Below the pieces are notes generated by a model. The model saw only the letters and a list, made by a program, of their open reading frames with translations. It did not search any database and was not told the DNA's origin. Below, one piece after another: positions 9,854-19,573 of a stretch of DNA of 64,000 bases (position 1 is its first letter; every line of letters starts with the position of its first letter). The stretch is from DAIQRJ01 sp963708795. Lineage in GTDB: Bacteria > Actinomycetota > Actinomycetes > Propionibacteriales > DAIQRJ01. Made by a program: the position numbers and the translations under genes. The DNA lies in assembly GCA_963708795.1 (NCBI GenBank), contig CAVPUH010000006.1, positions 756,814 to 820,813 on the forward strand. The letters are read 5' to 3'.

Positions 9854-10267
9854 TCATTCTGTGGGGACGGTCGACTCACCCGTTGTCTGTTGGCCTTCGA
9901 GGATAACCTGCGCGATGGCGTACTCTTTCGTGTGGGAGAGTGAAAGCGCAGTATGGACTGCGCCGAGCTTAGCCGCGAACTCCGCCGCCTTGCCGTGGAA
10001 CACGATGGTGGGACGGCCTCCGGGCTGGCGGCACACTTCCACATCGCGCCACGTGACTCCATGATTCCAGCCGGTGCCGATGGCCTTCATGGCAGCTTCC
10101 TTGGCGGCGAAGCGCGCCGCATAACGTTCGACGCGGTTGGCCTTCGAGTCGCAGTAGCGCCTCTCTGCCTCGGTGAAAATCCTATGAAGGAAGCGGTCGC
10201 CGAAGCGCGCAATGGATGCCTCGATGCGCGGTACTTCCGCAATGTCAATCCCCGTGCCGACAATCAT
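9854..10267 (-). CDS. acpS: Holo-[acyl-carrier-protein] synthase
   Basis: About 137 residues. The enzyme transfers 4'-phosphopantetheine from CoA to the acyl carrier protein for fatty acid synthesis. The start motif IVGTGIDIAEVPRIE carries the Mg-binding Asp, and RFAAKEAAMKAIGTG carries the catalytic/metal Glu. The C-terminal LSLSHTKEYAIAQVIL is also typical. The reading frame extends upstream to 10,321, but AcpS proteins begin with this MIVGTGID segment, so ATG at 10,265-10,267 is the start. The C-terminus is slightly longer than usual. Confidence 0.92.
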   Translation of the reverse strand: MIVGTGIDIAEVPRIEASIARFGDRFLHRIFTEAERRYCDSKANRVERYAARFAAKEAAMKAIGTGWNHGVTWRDVEVCRQPGGRPTIVFHGKAAEFAAKLGAVHTALSLSHTKEYAIAQVILEGQQTTGESTVPTE

Positions 10268-10340
10268 GAAGGTTGGTTTCGGAGTCTTCTGGACCACCAC
10301 GCATGCGAGTGCTACTTCCATTCGACTCCTGCGGGCCCCT

Positions 10341-10784
10341 TTACACGCGCCAATAGTCGGGCCGCCAGTTCTTAATCAATTTCTTGATATCCTTCCGCTC
10401 AAGATTCGCTGCCAGCGTCTGTTCGACCAGCGCGGATACTTCTTCGTCTGAGGCAAAGCGTAAGCCAATCAACTGAGCTTCGCTGAGCTTCACGATTTGG
10501 GAACGCTGCGAATCGGGCAGCAGCGTGGCCAGGCGCAACCTTTCTTCAAGCCTGATAACGCGATCCTGTACTTTGAGCGCGTATAGCCGAGCCTTCGTGA
10601 CCGCAACGATTAACGCGGTGTTGAAGATCACGATCCAAATGTGCACGAAACCGGGATGGCGTACGGCAAAAACCACGCTCACGATCCAAGAAATTGCAAA
10701 AACTGGTAGCACGAAGTAGTGGAACGGAGGATCAAACCTCACATGATTGGAGAAAGTCTGTGGAGAACGTTCGGCCATATTCAC
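10341..10784 (-). CDS. DUF6526 family membrane protein
   Basis: A 147-residue protein that matches the DUF6526 pattern: N-terminal FSNHVRFDPPFHYFVLP, two membrane helices at about 24-44 and 48-66, and a charged cytoplasmic tail with RLEERLRLATLLP. Function is unknown. Its ATG is preceded by AAGAGGTG, a good ribosome-binding site. It lies upstream of acpS on the same strand with a gap of about 75 bases. Confidence 0.7.
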   Translation of the reverse strand: MNMAERSPQTFSNHVRFDPPFHYFVLPVFAISWIVSVVFAVRHPGFVHIWIVIFNTALIVAVTKARLYALKVQDRVIRLEERLRLATLLPDSQRSQIVKLSEAQLIGLRFASDEEVSALVEQTLAANLERKDIKKLIKNWRPDYWRV

Positions 10785-10836
10785 CTCTTTATGAATCGCA
10801 ATGAGAGTCTAACTCAGTCGGGCCTACCGCATCTGC

Positions 10837-11367
10837 TTAAAGCAGCCGGTCGCCGCGATAGATCACTTGGCCGTCGATCACCCGCGCCTCGGTCATAAGC
10901 CGATGTTTTCTCGCCGGCCCTGTCCCGTCGATATGGAGGACTTCACGCCCATGCGCTACCAGCCAATCAGAAACCAGCATGCGGTGGCAGCGAAAATATA
11001 CTCGCTCGGCGCACATATAAGCAGTACGCGACTGCTCGGCCAGTTTGATCAGTTCCGCGATGCCGCGCGCGAAGTCCTCGGTAAGCATGTAGTCCGCGTA
11101 GTTGCGGAAGCTGTCGTTGCGCAGCGCTACGTTGGGCGAGTCATCACGGAGCTTCTTGCGTCGCCCGCCCAGTTCTTTGAGCCAGACGTAACGAATCCCA
11201 ACCTCCGACAGCGTTTTCTCCAGCGCCTCTCGGTTGAAATGAGGCAGGCGGCGCGACATGGGAATCGAACGAATGTCGACCAGGGTCTGAATGGAGTGAG
11301 CTTGCAGCACCGCGATGAATTCATCCAGCGGGCGGGTGGAATGGCCAATGGTGTAAAGGGTCGCCAC
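10837..11367 (-). CDS. DUF488 family protein
   Basis: A 176-residue soluble protein with the DUF488 hallmarks: TIGHSTRPLDEFIAVL at the start, LVDIRSIPMSRRLPHFN, the central LGGRRK and the C-terminal cysteine/histidine motif YMCAERVYFRCHRMLVSDWL. The biochemical role of this family is not established; the Cys-Glu plus Cys-His-Arg arrangement looks like an active or metal site. It begins 49 bases after the selA stop on the same strand, so the two may be cotranscribed. Confidence 0.85.
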   Translation of the reverse strand: MATLYTIGHSTRPLDEFIAVLQAHSIQTLVDIRSIPMSRRLPHFNREALEKTLSEVGIRYVWLKELGGRRKKLRDDSPNVALRNDSFRNYADYMLTEDFARGIAELIKLAEQSRTAYMCAERVYFRCHRMLVSDWLVAHGREVLHIDGTGPARKHRLMTEARVIDGQVIYRGDRLL

Positions 11368-11416
11368 GATTTCATTCCCCGGACAGAGACCCGGCGCGTG
11401 CCTGAATCCAACTCCA

Positions 11417-12868
11417 TTATTGTTCGACCAGGCGCATGAGAGCCTGCGCCACCGCCTCGTCCTGCTCCGGAAATACCGTCCGCAGATCTAGCAGCACCCG
11501 TCCGTCCTCAACCCGCGCAATGATCGGCGAATCATAAGCTCGGAGGCGTGCAGAAAGTTCGTCGGCGCTCAAGCCTTGGCAACTTATCGCCAGCAATCGC
11601 GTAGGCAGCACTGCTGAGGGCGCGGCGCCGCCGCCGATTATGGATTCGCCATTCAACACTTCCACCAGCATCTTCGACGATCGCGCCCTATCCGCAATAA
11701 TTTCCGCGCGCCTTCCAATCTCTTCTTTCGATAACCGCATCATGCGCACAGCCGGAATCGCATCGTGTTCGCCCTTCACATACGCAAGCAACGTAGCTTC
11801 GAGCGCCGCGTAAGTTAATTTGTCGACCCGCAAAGCGCGGAACAACGAATTCGAGCGCATGCGGGCAATTAAGTCGCTGCGGCCGCTCAGTATGCCCGCC
11901 TGAGGTCCGCCCAGCAACTTGTCTCCGCTGTATGCGACCACGTCCACGCCTTGGCGAAGGCTGTCGAGCACGCTGGGCTCACCATTTACGCCCACCGAGC
12001 GCAGATCGAACAGCGCGCCGCTGCCCAGGTCTTCGAGCAGCGGAAGGTTGCGCTTGCGAGCCAGTCTAACTATCTCCTCGATGTGAGGTTGCTCGGTGAA
12101 TCCGGTGATCTCGAAGTTAGAGCGATGCACGCGCAGCAGCAGTCGGGTTTTTTCCGTGATCGCTTTTTCGTAATCGCCGATGCGGGTGCGATTGGTTGTT
12201 CCCACTTCCCGCAGGACGGCATTCGACTTCGACATGACATCCGGGATGCGGAACGATCCGCCAATCTCGACCAGTTCGCCTCGCGAAACGATAACCTCGC
12301 CGTTCTCTGCCAGAGTGTTTAGCGCCAGAAGAACCGCTGCGGCATTATTGTTGACCACGATGGTCGAAATAGTTGGCTCGCCTGCACGGGCGCGCCCTGC
12401 CGCGTCTGCGTTTCCCACGTGTTCATCGAGAAGCTTGTGGAACAGGCGATCTACGTGTACATCGCGTTTACCGCGGTTTCCGGTTTCTGTGTCGAACTCG
12501 AGATTGGAATAGCCGCCTGCTATGTCGCGGATGTGCTCGAGCGCAGCCGCGGAAAGCGGAGCGCGCCCCAGGTTGGTGTGCAGAATGACTCCGGTGGCAT
12601 TGATGACCGATCGCAAAGAATGCTTTAGCGCTTGCCGAAGCTGGCGGGCTACGGCGCCTTGAAGGCCCGAAACGGCGAGCCCGACTCCATTCGCGTCGAG
12701 CCGGCCCGCGGCAATTTCTTCTCGCAGAGATGCCAGCACCGTCCGGGCGGCGTCGGTCACCGCGGCTTGTCCTTCGCTTGACGCCAGCAGCGCCAACTCG
12801 CCCGCGCGCTGAAGTTCGTCCACCGACGGCAGTTTGCGGTATAGATCGGCATTGGTTTGGAGTTTCAC
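11417..12868 (-). CDS. selA: L-seryl-tRNA(Sec) selenium transferase
   Basis: A 483-residue PLP enzyme that converts Ser-tRNA(Sec) to Sec-tRNA(Sec) using selenophosphate. SelA hallmarks are INATGVILHTNLGRAPLS (about 89-106), YSNLEFDTETGNRG, and the PLP lysine Lys317 in VAYSGDKLLGGPQAG. The length is close to the family norm of about 460-470. Its presence implies the organism makes selenoproteins, but selB, selC and selD are not in this window. It lies downstream of recG on the same strand. Confidence 0.94.
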   Translation of the reverse strand: MKLQTNADLYRKLPSVDELQRAGELALLASSEGQAAVTDAARTVLASLREEIAAGRLDANGVGLAVSGLQGAVARQLRQALKHSLRSVINATGVILHTNLGRAPLSAAALEHIRDIAGGYSNLEFDTETGNRGKRDVHVDRLFHKLLDEHVGNADAAGRARAGEPTISTIVVNNNAAAVLLALNTLAENGEVIVSRGELVEIGGSFRIPDVMSKSNAVLREVGTTNRTRIGDYEKAITEKTRLLLRVHRSNFEITGFTEQPHIEEIVRLARKRNLPLLEDLGSGALFDLRSVGVNGEPSVLDSLRQGVDVVAYSGDKLLGGPQAGILSGRSDLIARMRSNSLFRALRVDKLTYAALEATLLAYVKGEHDAIPAVRMMRLSKEEIGRRAEIIADRARSSKMLVEVLNGESIIGGGAAPSAVLPTRLLAISCQGLSADELSARLRAYDSPIIARVEDGRVLLDLRTVFPEQDEAVAQALMRLVEQ

Positions 12869-12951
12869 CGATGACGATTATCCCACGCCATCCTGAAGAT
12901 TGCCCGACCATACGCGAGACCGGCGAGGATGCCCGTCCTCCATCAAAATCC

Positions 12952-15156
12952 CTAACCTACTTCGACCAGACCGTAGCTTTTGTGCCAGCGGGTGCGCATG
13001 TGGCGCAAAGCCGTGTCGATTTCCGCCTGGGCGATTTCTGCGTTTGGACCCGCTAAAACCGCGGCGGCCTCGCGCTTCGCGGCCTCCAGCAACTGCCGGT
13101 CGCGGATCAGATTGGCCACTTGAAAACTGGGCATGCCGGCTTGACGGGTGCCGAAAAATTCTCCTGGGCCGCGGAGCTCCAGGTCGAGTTCTGCGATCTG
13201 AAATCCGTCGTTTGTGCGAACCATGGCATCGAGGCGGCGTTCGCCATCTTCGGAAATCTTGCCGCCAGTCATCAGCACGCAGTAAGACTTGGCCGCGCCG
13301 CGGCCAATGCGGCCGCGCAGTTGATGCAGTTGGGCCAGGCCGAAGCGCTCCGCATGTTCAATCACCATCATCGTCGCGTTAGCCACATCCACGCCAACTT
13401 CAATTACTGTCGTCGCAACCAGAATATCCAACTCGCCCTTTTGAAATAGCCGCATGACCTGCTCTTTCAAGCCGGGATCCATGCGCCCGTGCAGCACCGC
13501 AACCCGCAAGTCAGGAAAGATGCGCTTGCTCAGCTCTTTGTACATCTTCATGGCCGCTTTCAATTCAGTCTCTTCGTTTTCTTCGATCACCGGATACACG
13601 ACGTAGACCTGGTGTCCCGCAGCCACCTGTTTGCGCACGAAATCCCAGACCTCAGGGGATCGCTCATCCGATACGCAGCGCGTGAGGATGGGAGTTCTGC
13701 CGGGTGGCATCTCGTCGATCACGCTTACGTCGAGGTCGCCGTAGAGTGTGAGAGCGAGCGTGCGCGGGATCGGAGTTGCGGTCATGACCAGGACATCCGG
13801 TTCCGCAGAGGCTGCCGGGCTTGGCTCGGCCTTAACCGTCGAGTCGCCCGTCCGCACACGGTCATCGCTTGATTTTTTCATTAGCTTGAAGCGCTGCAGC
13901 ACTCCAAAGCGATGCTGCTCGTCGACGATGACCATCCCGAGTTTGGCGAACTCGACTTTTTGCTCGATCAGAGCATGCGTTCCAATGACCAGCTGCGCAT
14001 TGCCTTGCGAAATGTGGCGGCGGACTTCGCGCTTACGGTCGTCTTCCATCGAGCCGGTGAGGAGTACGATCCGGTACCCGGCGCTTTCGAGAATGCGGCG
14101 CGCAGAAAAGTAATGCTGCTGCGCGAGGATTTCCGTGGGCGCCATCAGCGCTACCTGGTAGCCGTTTTCCATGGCGATAATGGCGGCTTCGAAGGCCACG
14201 ATCGTCTTGCCCGAGCCCACGTCCCCCTGCAACAAACGGCGCATCGGGGACGGTTTTTCCATGTCGGAAGCGATCTCCTTCAACACCCGTTTCTGTGCGC
14301 CTGTGGGATGAAAGGGAAGAATCTTTTTGATGGCGGCGCGGGCGCGATCGTCCAACTTGAATGCGATGCCGGTTTGAGCCTTCTGTTCGCGACGCTTCAG
14401 CTCGAGACCAAGCTCCACAAAAAACAGCTCTTCGAAGATGAGCCGAACGTGAGCCGGCGTGCGGGAAGATTGCAGGTCTTGGATACTTTCGCCGGCCTCG
14501 GGCCAGTGAACCTTTTGCAGCGCTTCCCGAGGCGAAATCAAGCTCAGATGACGGCGCACCACTTCCGGGATAGGATCGGGCAAATCCGGTGTGAGGTTTT
14601 CCAGTGCGGTATGGATGATGCGACGAAACCAGCGAGCGGTAAGCCGTCCCTGTCCGGCCGATTCGTAAATGGGTACGATGCGACCAATTTCGAGCGATGC
14701 CGCCAGCTTCTGCTCGGCCGTGTCGGCGCTGCCATCGTCGGTAGCCTCCCCGATGATCTCGAATTGCGGCTGGGTGAGTTGCAGTTCGCCGCCCCGGTAA
14801 TCCTGTTCGACTTTGCCGTATAGCGCCACGATCTGTCCGGGCTTGAACCTGTCGCGAAGATAAGCCGCATTGAACCAGATACACTTCAGCCGCGTCCTAC
14901 CTTGCCCCGCCGTCATCTGAAAGATGGGCATGCGGCGGGTACGGAAAAGACCCGAGGTGCGAACTTCAGCAATCACGGTTGCCATTTCGCCCGCCCGCAG
15001 CTCCGCAATGCCCCTGGGGTTGAGCCGGTCCTCATAGCGAAATGGAAGGTAATGCAGCAGGTCGTCGACGGTCTGAATGCCCTTCGCGTCCAGCAGTTCG
15101 GCCAGACGGGGGCCAATTCCCTTGACATATTTAACGGAGGTGCCCGGTTCCAGCAT
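12952..15156 (-). CDS. recG: ATP-dependent DNA helicase RecG
   Basis: A 734-residue monomeric helicase that remodels stalled replication forks and Holliday junctions. It has the N-terminal wedge/OB domain (VKYVKGIGPRLAELL), Walker A in LLQGDVGSGKTIVAF, the DEQH-type Walker B IVDEQHRFGVLQR, MTATPIPRTLALT and the C-terminal helicase block HGRMDPGLKEQVM with QLRGRIGRG. A low-complexity insert of about 30 residues (DDRVRTGDSTVKAEPSPAAS) sits between motifs II and III and explains the slightly greater length. The frame is intact. Confidence 0.96.
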   Translation of the reverse strand: MLEPGTSVKYVKGIGPRLAELLDAKGIQTVDDLLHYLPFRYEDRLNPRGIAELRAGEMATVIAEVRTSGLFRTRRMPIFQMTAGQGRTRLKCIWFNAAYLRDRFKPGQIVALYGKVEQDYRGGELQLTQPQFEIIGEATDDGSADTAEQKLAASLEIGRIVPIYESAGQGRLTARWFRRIIHTALENLTPDLPDPIPEVVRRHLSLISPREALQKVHWPEAGESIQDLQSSRTPAHVRLIFEELFFVELGLELKRREQKAQTGIAFKLDDRARAAIKKILPFHPTGAQKRVLKEIASDMEKPSPMRRLLQGDVGSGKTIVAFEAAIIAMENGYQVALMAPTEILAQQHYFSARRILESAGYRIVLLTGSMEDDRKREVRRHISQGNAQLVIGTHALIEQKVEFAKLGMVIVDEQHRFGVLQRFKLMKKSSDDRVRTGDSTVKAEPSPAASAEPDVLVMTATPIPRTLALTLYGDLDVSVIDEMPPGRTPILTRCVSDERSPEVWDFVRKQVAAGHQVYVVYPVIEENEETELKAAMKMYKELSKRIFPDLRVAVLHGRMDPGLKEQVMRLFQKGELDILVATTVIEVGVDVANATMMVIEHAERFGLAQLHQLRGRIGRGAAKSYCVLMTGGKISEDGERRLDAMVRTNDGFQIAELDLELRGPGEFFGTRQAGMPSFQVANLIRDRQLLEAAKREAAAVLAGPNAEIAQAEIDTALRHMRTRWHKSYGLVEVG

Positions 15157-15245
15157 CTCAAGGGATGTTAGCAGGAGGCTGCGTGAGTGCTATAGTCCGC
15201 GAAACGTTTCGGCCTTAGATAGCGTCTTAGAACCGGGCTTAGATA

Positions 15246-15467
15246 ATGTCCAACGGAGTAACCAACTTCGTCCACGCCTTAGCGGCGGTCCTCGCCGGAA
15301 ACGTGGTCTATTTCTTACTGGCGAAACATTTGCCGCTGGCGGCTCGCCACGATCCCTTCCGCATGGATCTGGGCATGGTTGTGGATTTCTCGATCTGCCT
15401 GCTGGTGTTCGGATTAATTAAAAGTCTAGCTGGTCGGAATCGCGGTTCTGACCAATCCGAGGACTAA
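15246..15467 (+). CDS. Small conserved membrane protein, unknown function
   Basis: A 73-residue protein with two predicted membrane helices (about 8-27, VHALAAVLAGNVVYFLLAKH, and 43-61, LGMVVDFSICLLVFGLIKS) and a charged C-terminal tail. I do not recognise a family. It is divergent from recG with 89 bases between the starts; TATAGT lies in that gap as a possible -10 element. The balanced hydrophobic pattern and lack of any overlapping gene make it likely to be real. Confidence 0.6.
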   Translation: MSNGVTNFVHALAAVLAGNVVYFLLAKHLPLAARHDPFRMDLGMVVDFSICLLVFGLIKSLAGRNRGSDQSED

Positions 15468-15635
15468 AACCGTCCCTCTTCTAAACCACTTCATATTCTG
15501 TTACTTACGAGTGTCCTCACGCCTCGCCTTGCCACCCTCTTTGTGGACAAAGGTATCTGAGACTTTCACTCACGCGCGGTTACTTTCGGAACCTCCGTAA
15601 CTGCCGATGCAGAAGCTAGAATTTGCCCAGCACCC

Positions 15636-17121
15636 ATGCAGAAGATCTCGATCCTTTACGACGCGAGCCAGGCTGTCCTGTCTACATTTGATCTGGATGA
15701 AGTCCTGCAGCAAATCCTGACTATCGCACGCGATTATTTCCATTTGCAGAACGTCGCCATCCTTTTGCGAGATAAAGACGAACTTTACGTGCGCTGCCAG
15801 GTTGGCTGGGACGCCGGGCACGACAAAGTCCGGCTCCCGATTGGAACCGGCATTACCGGTGCGGCGGCTCACCAGAAACGCCCTATCTACGCCTCCGACG
15901 TTGCCAAAGACGCACGCTACATCTTGTCCGCAAAAAACACACGCTCGGAGCTGGCCGTCCCGCTCATGGTGCGCGACCACGTGGTCGGCGTGCTGGACTG
16001 CCAGAGCGAAAACCTTTACCACTTCGATTCCGAGACTATCGACCTGCTGACCTTGTTTTCCACCCAGGCGTCCATGGCCCTGCAGAATGCCCGCCTGTAC
16101 TCGCTGGAGCGGCGTCGCGCTTCTCAACTGGAAGCCATCAATGCCATCGCGCAGCAGATGACAGCGGTGCTGGACTTGAAAGAGTTGCTTTCCAAGGTGT
16201 GTTTACTCATTCAGCAGGCCTTTCAAGTTTGCCACGTTTCGGTATTGTTGAAGGATGAAGACGATCTGGTGTTGCGGGCACAGCCACGGAAAGCTGACGG
16301 AGCGCACTCCACAGGATGGGCTGCCGGCTGGAGAAGGGCTCTGGCAACGCGCCTTGGCGGCGGGAAAGACCCTCATCGAAAATGACATAAGGATGGTTTC
16401 AGACGTTGCTCTACACGTCGAGACCGGATCGAGCATGTGTATTCCACTGGTCTCGTTCGGACAAACCCTCGGTGTCCTTGTGCTCGACAAAGAAGACACC
16501 GGCGCCTTCAACCCCAACGACACTCAGCCCCTGGAGTCGGTGGCAGACATTTGTGCTACCGCCATCCAGAACGCTCATTACGTCGAGCGCGTAAAGCAGT
16601 TGGCGTATCTGGATGGCCTGACCGGGATTTTCAATCGCCGGTTTTTCGAATTGCGAATTATGGAAGAAATCGATCGTGCCCGGCGCTACGGCACAGGGAT
16701 GGCCGTACTCATGGTCGACATCGATCAATTCAAGCGCTTGAACGATGAATTCGGGCACTTGCTCGGAGACGAAGTACTGCGCCAGGTGTCTTCAATCTTT
16801 CATCAACAACTGCGGAAGGTCGACGTTCTGTGCCGCTATGGAGGAGAAGAATTCGCCATTCTGCTCTCTCAAACCAATGCGGTGCATGCCTTGGGAGTCG
16901 CTGAGAAATTGCGCAAGACAGTGGAAGCCTGGCAGTTCCCCGGCGTTCCCCGCCCGGTTACCATCAGTGCGGGAACCGCGAACTATTCCGAACACGGTAG
17001 CACGCGCGATGAGTTGGTGAAAGCCGCCGACGCGGGATTGTATGCCGCTAAACAGGCGGGCCGCAATCGGGTTTGCCTTGCTCCGGTCCCGCGCGGCTTG
17101 GCTCAGGGCTCGGGCCAGTAA
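15636..17121 (+). CDS. GAF-GAF-GGDEF diguanylate cyclase (one frameshift)
   Basis: The protein is read in two frames joined near 16,280. The first frame (15,636 onward) gives a GAF domain (about 1-160) and the start of a second; the other frame resumes at GKLTERTPQDGLPAGEGLW, completes the second GAF domain and ends in a GGDEF domain. The cyclase active-site motif is RYGGEEF, with an RxxD inhibitory site (RKVD) exactly five residues before it, so c-di-GMP feedback inhibition is expected. There is no membrane segment. The shift sits in a GC-rich tract and I take it as a sequence error. The input signal to the GAF domains is unknown. Confidence 0.85.
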
Positions 17122-17171
17122 GAAAAATGCGCAGGATCAACCACGTCGGATAGAAGTCTCCCCGCCCTGCA

Positions 17172-18302
17172 TCAGAATGGACCGATCGACCCCTCGAATT
17201 CGTCCCTCAGTTCTCTCTCGATCTCCCGCTGGTGGTCCCGCCATTCTCGTTGCACATCGCGCATTTGTCGCGTGAGCTCTTGGCTGCGTTTTCGGGCTTC
17301 CCGGGTTTGGCGTTCAATTTCCGGCTTGACCGACTCCAGGTCCCGATTGATGGCCTCTTCCATCTCCGGCTTGAGATGGGCCATTTCCGATTGGAGTTTG
17401 CTCAGTTCCTCACGGGTCTTAGCATCGATCTCCGGAACTTCCACGTCCCAGCTCTGGCGGAAAATGTCCGATTGCTTGCGTTCCGGCAAGCTGATGGTGA
17501 TGGTTTGTTCCTTCTTGTCACGAATCACGCTGACGCTGGCAGTATTGTCCTTGCGCGAGCGCAAAGCGTGACTGAAGTCGCCGCTGTCACGAATTGGTTC
17601 ACCATTGATCTTGACGATCACGTCCCCGGCGTGAAAACCGGCCTTGTCCGCGCTGCTGCCCTTCTCGACCGAACGTACCAGAACTCCCTGGCCATTCTTA
17701 GACCCGAAGAACTCTCCCAGTTGCGGCGTAAGGTTCTCCACCATCAAACCACTGCGCGCGGACGAGTGCACTACCACGATAGAGACCGGCAGATCCATGT
17801 CGGGAAGGACCGGCATCGTGGGCATCGTCGGCATGGTGAACTTGAAATCCTTGCCGTCAGGACCAAAGTGATACGCGTAGTTCTTCTTGCGATCGCCCAG
17901 TTCCACCTTGATCGTCATCGGCTGTCCCGAACGGCTGAGGCCCAGAGTCACGGTTCGTCCCGGCGGGGTTTCACGGATCATTCGGCGAAGCTGTTCGACA
18001 CTCTGCACGTCGCTGCCATTCAAAGTCAGAATCACGTCCTGCTCTTTGAGCCCAGCCTTGCCCGCCGGAGCATCCTGATCCACCATGGTCACTTCCACGC
18101 CGCGCTCGTCTTTCAAGTGAAGCGTCGCCAGACGGTCGGGAGTGATGTCGCGCGTGTCCACGCCAAGATAGGATCCGCTGCCCCAATCCTCGCTGGAAAA
18201 GCCATAAGCTTCGTTGCTATCGAAAGTCAACTGATCGGCCGCGTATGTGGCCATTGCCATCGCCGGCACCATAATCAGTGTCATCAGGATTGAGCGTCGC
18301 AT
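17172..18302 (-). CDS. Secreted double-PDZ protein with C-terminal coiled coil
   Basis: A 376-residue exported protein. A signal peptide (about 1-21, MTLIMVPAMAMATYAADQ) is followed by a PDZ domain at about 45-135 (SYLGVDTRDITP, GLKEQDVILTLNG) and a second at about 190-285 (GFHAGDVIVKINGEPIRDSG). A short Met-Pro-Thr repeat links them. The last ~90 residues are strongly charged and helical (Glu/Arg/Gln-rich), predicting a coiled coil. No protease residues are visible, so it is probably an envelope adaptor. It is the last gene of the sigma / anti-sigma / DUF4097 set and likely belongs to that regulon. Confidence 0.8.
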   Translation of the reverse strand: MRRSILMTLIMVPAMAMATYAADQLTFDSNEAYGFSSEDWGSGSYLGVDTRDITPDRLATLHLKDERGVEVTMVDQDAPAGKAGLKEQDVILTLNGSDVQSVEQLRRMIRETPPGRTVTLGLSRSGQPMTIKVELGDRKKNYAYHFGPDGKDFKFTMPTMPTMPVLPDMDLPVSIVVVHSSARSGLMVENLTPQLGEFFGSKNGQGVLVRSVEKGSSADKAGFHAGDVIVKINGEPIRDSGDFSHALRSRKDNTASVSVIRDKKEQTITISLPERKQSDIFRQSWDVEVPEIDAKTREELSKLQSEMAHLKPEMEEAINRDLESVKPEIERQTREARKRSQELTRQMRDVQREWRDHQREIERELRDEFEGSIGPF

Positions 18303-18326
18303 GTTCCCTCCCCACTCCGTAAACCG

Positions 18327-19521
18327 CTATTGGCTAGCCCTGCGGAAACAGATGTCGCCAGTAGTCGTTCGCACCTTAAGCACTGGACCGCCGCCATTCA
18401 GATTTCCCTTCCGCCGTGACCGTCTTCGGGCCGTAGTCGCCACCCTCCGAGGTCACCCGGATATCCGGAAAATCCGAACGAATATTGTGGCCATTCGCAA
18501 CTTCAATCGAGGCGCGAACGCTGATGTTTATATTGGGCCCCAGATAAACCGTGATGTCGCCCGCAGCAGTCTCCAGTTCGGAATCGCTGTGTTCGCCATT
18601 CGACGCGACGAACTTCGCCACGATGGCCCCCGCGCTCGGTTTCCGCTCGCGCCGATGGCACCCCGTTCAACATCGATGCTCCCACCGCCAGTCTCCGCGT
18701 GCACCGCCCCTTTCGCCGAATTCAGACGGATGCTGCCGCCGCCGGTTTCCATTTCGGCTGCCCCGCCAATATCCCCCAGATCGATGCTGCCCCCACCCGT
18801 ACTCGCCTTAACTTTCCCCGCGCAGCGTTCCACGTGGATGCTGCCGCCCCCGGTCTCAAGCACCGCGCCTTGCGAGCCGGAAATGATGGTCACGCTGCCG
18901 CCTCCGCTCTCAGCTTCGATCTTGCCCTTCGCCGCATTCACCTTAATGTACCCGCCGCCGGTGTGCAGGCTGACATCGGAAGCTACATTGCCTACATCAA
19001 TGCTGCCGCCACCGGTTTCGGCGCTGACCGTACCGCCAATGTCATCGACGTGAATGCTGCCGCCCCCACTCTCTGCCTCAACCCGCCCGCTAATCCCGGT
19101 CGCCGCGACGTTGCCGCCTTCGGTCTCGATTTTGACTTCACCCATCTCGCGCGGAACATTGACCACGAAGTCCCCGGAAAACTTGCGCGGCTTGCCCGCC
19201 TTGCCAATCCCCCACAATCCACGCCGTGTCTCCGTGCACGTACGCGCTGATCTTGTAGTTATCAAATTCACGCCGCGCTTTGTCTTCCGATCCGCTGTAC
19301 GAATGAGTGCGAATGACGTAGTTGATGCCCGGTTGCGCACCGCCTTCCACCCGCACCGAGCCCACATCGATCTTGATTTTGAGGTTCTTGACCATGGCAA
19401 GAGATCCCGTGATCTCCTGCGTCCAGTTCCCGCCGTCACCGTAGACGCGGGTTTGTTGCGCGCTGGCCAGCGGCAGGATCAGCAACATCACCGCGACGAA
19501 TTTAGAGAACTGCTTCAACAT
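18327..19521 (-). CDS. DUF4097-type beta-repeat secreted protein (three frameshifts)
   Basis: The start is ATG at 19,519-19,521 (MLKQFSKFVAVMLLILPLAS, a signal peptide). The reading shifts frame near 19,215, 18,650 and 18,395; with these repaired it ends at 18,327 with a typical DUF4097 tail (GPVLKVRTTTGDICFRRAS). The middle consists of at least eight consecutive 18-residue repeats such as AETGGGSIDVGNVASDVS, each giving one predicted rung of a beta-solenoid. DUF4097 proteins are thought to be surface or periplasmic adhesin-like proteins. It sits between the anti-sigma gene and the PDZ gene. The shifts look like sequence errors because coding signal continues to the end. Confidence 0.75.
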
Positions 19522-19573
19522 GCACCTTCCATTCTCGTTCCTGCATCTACCCGCCTGCGCACTTCGCCCAGCC

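Noticed and set aside
11417..12868. Selenocysteine locus: selB, selC or a selenoprotein near selA
   Set aside because: No tRNA-Sec cloverleaf or SelB motif was seen, and the only suspicious TGA (gcvPA) lies in an error-rich stretch.
13912..14823. 303-codon plus-strand frame opposite recG
   Set aside because: It lies fully antisense to conserved RecG motifs and shows no domain; the GC-rich antisense strand simply lacks stops.
15636..17121. Programmed frameshift in the GAF-GGDEF gene
   Set aside because: The break has no slippery heptamer with a clear downstream pseudoknot, and similar indels occur in many nearby genes.
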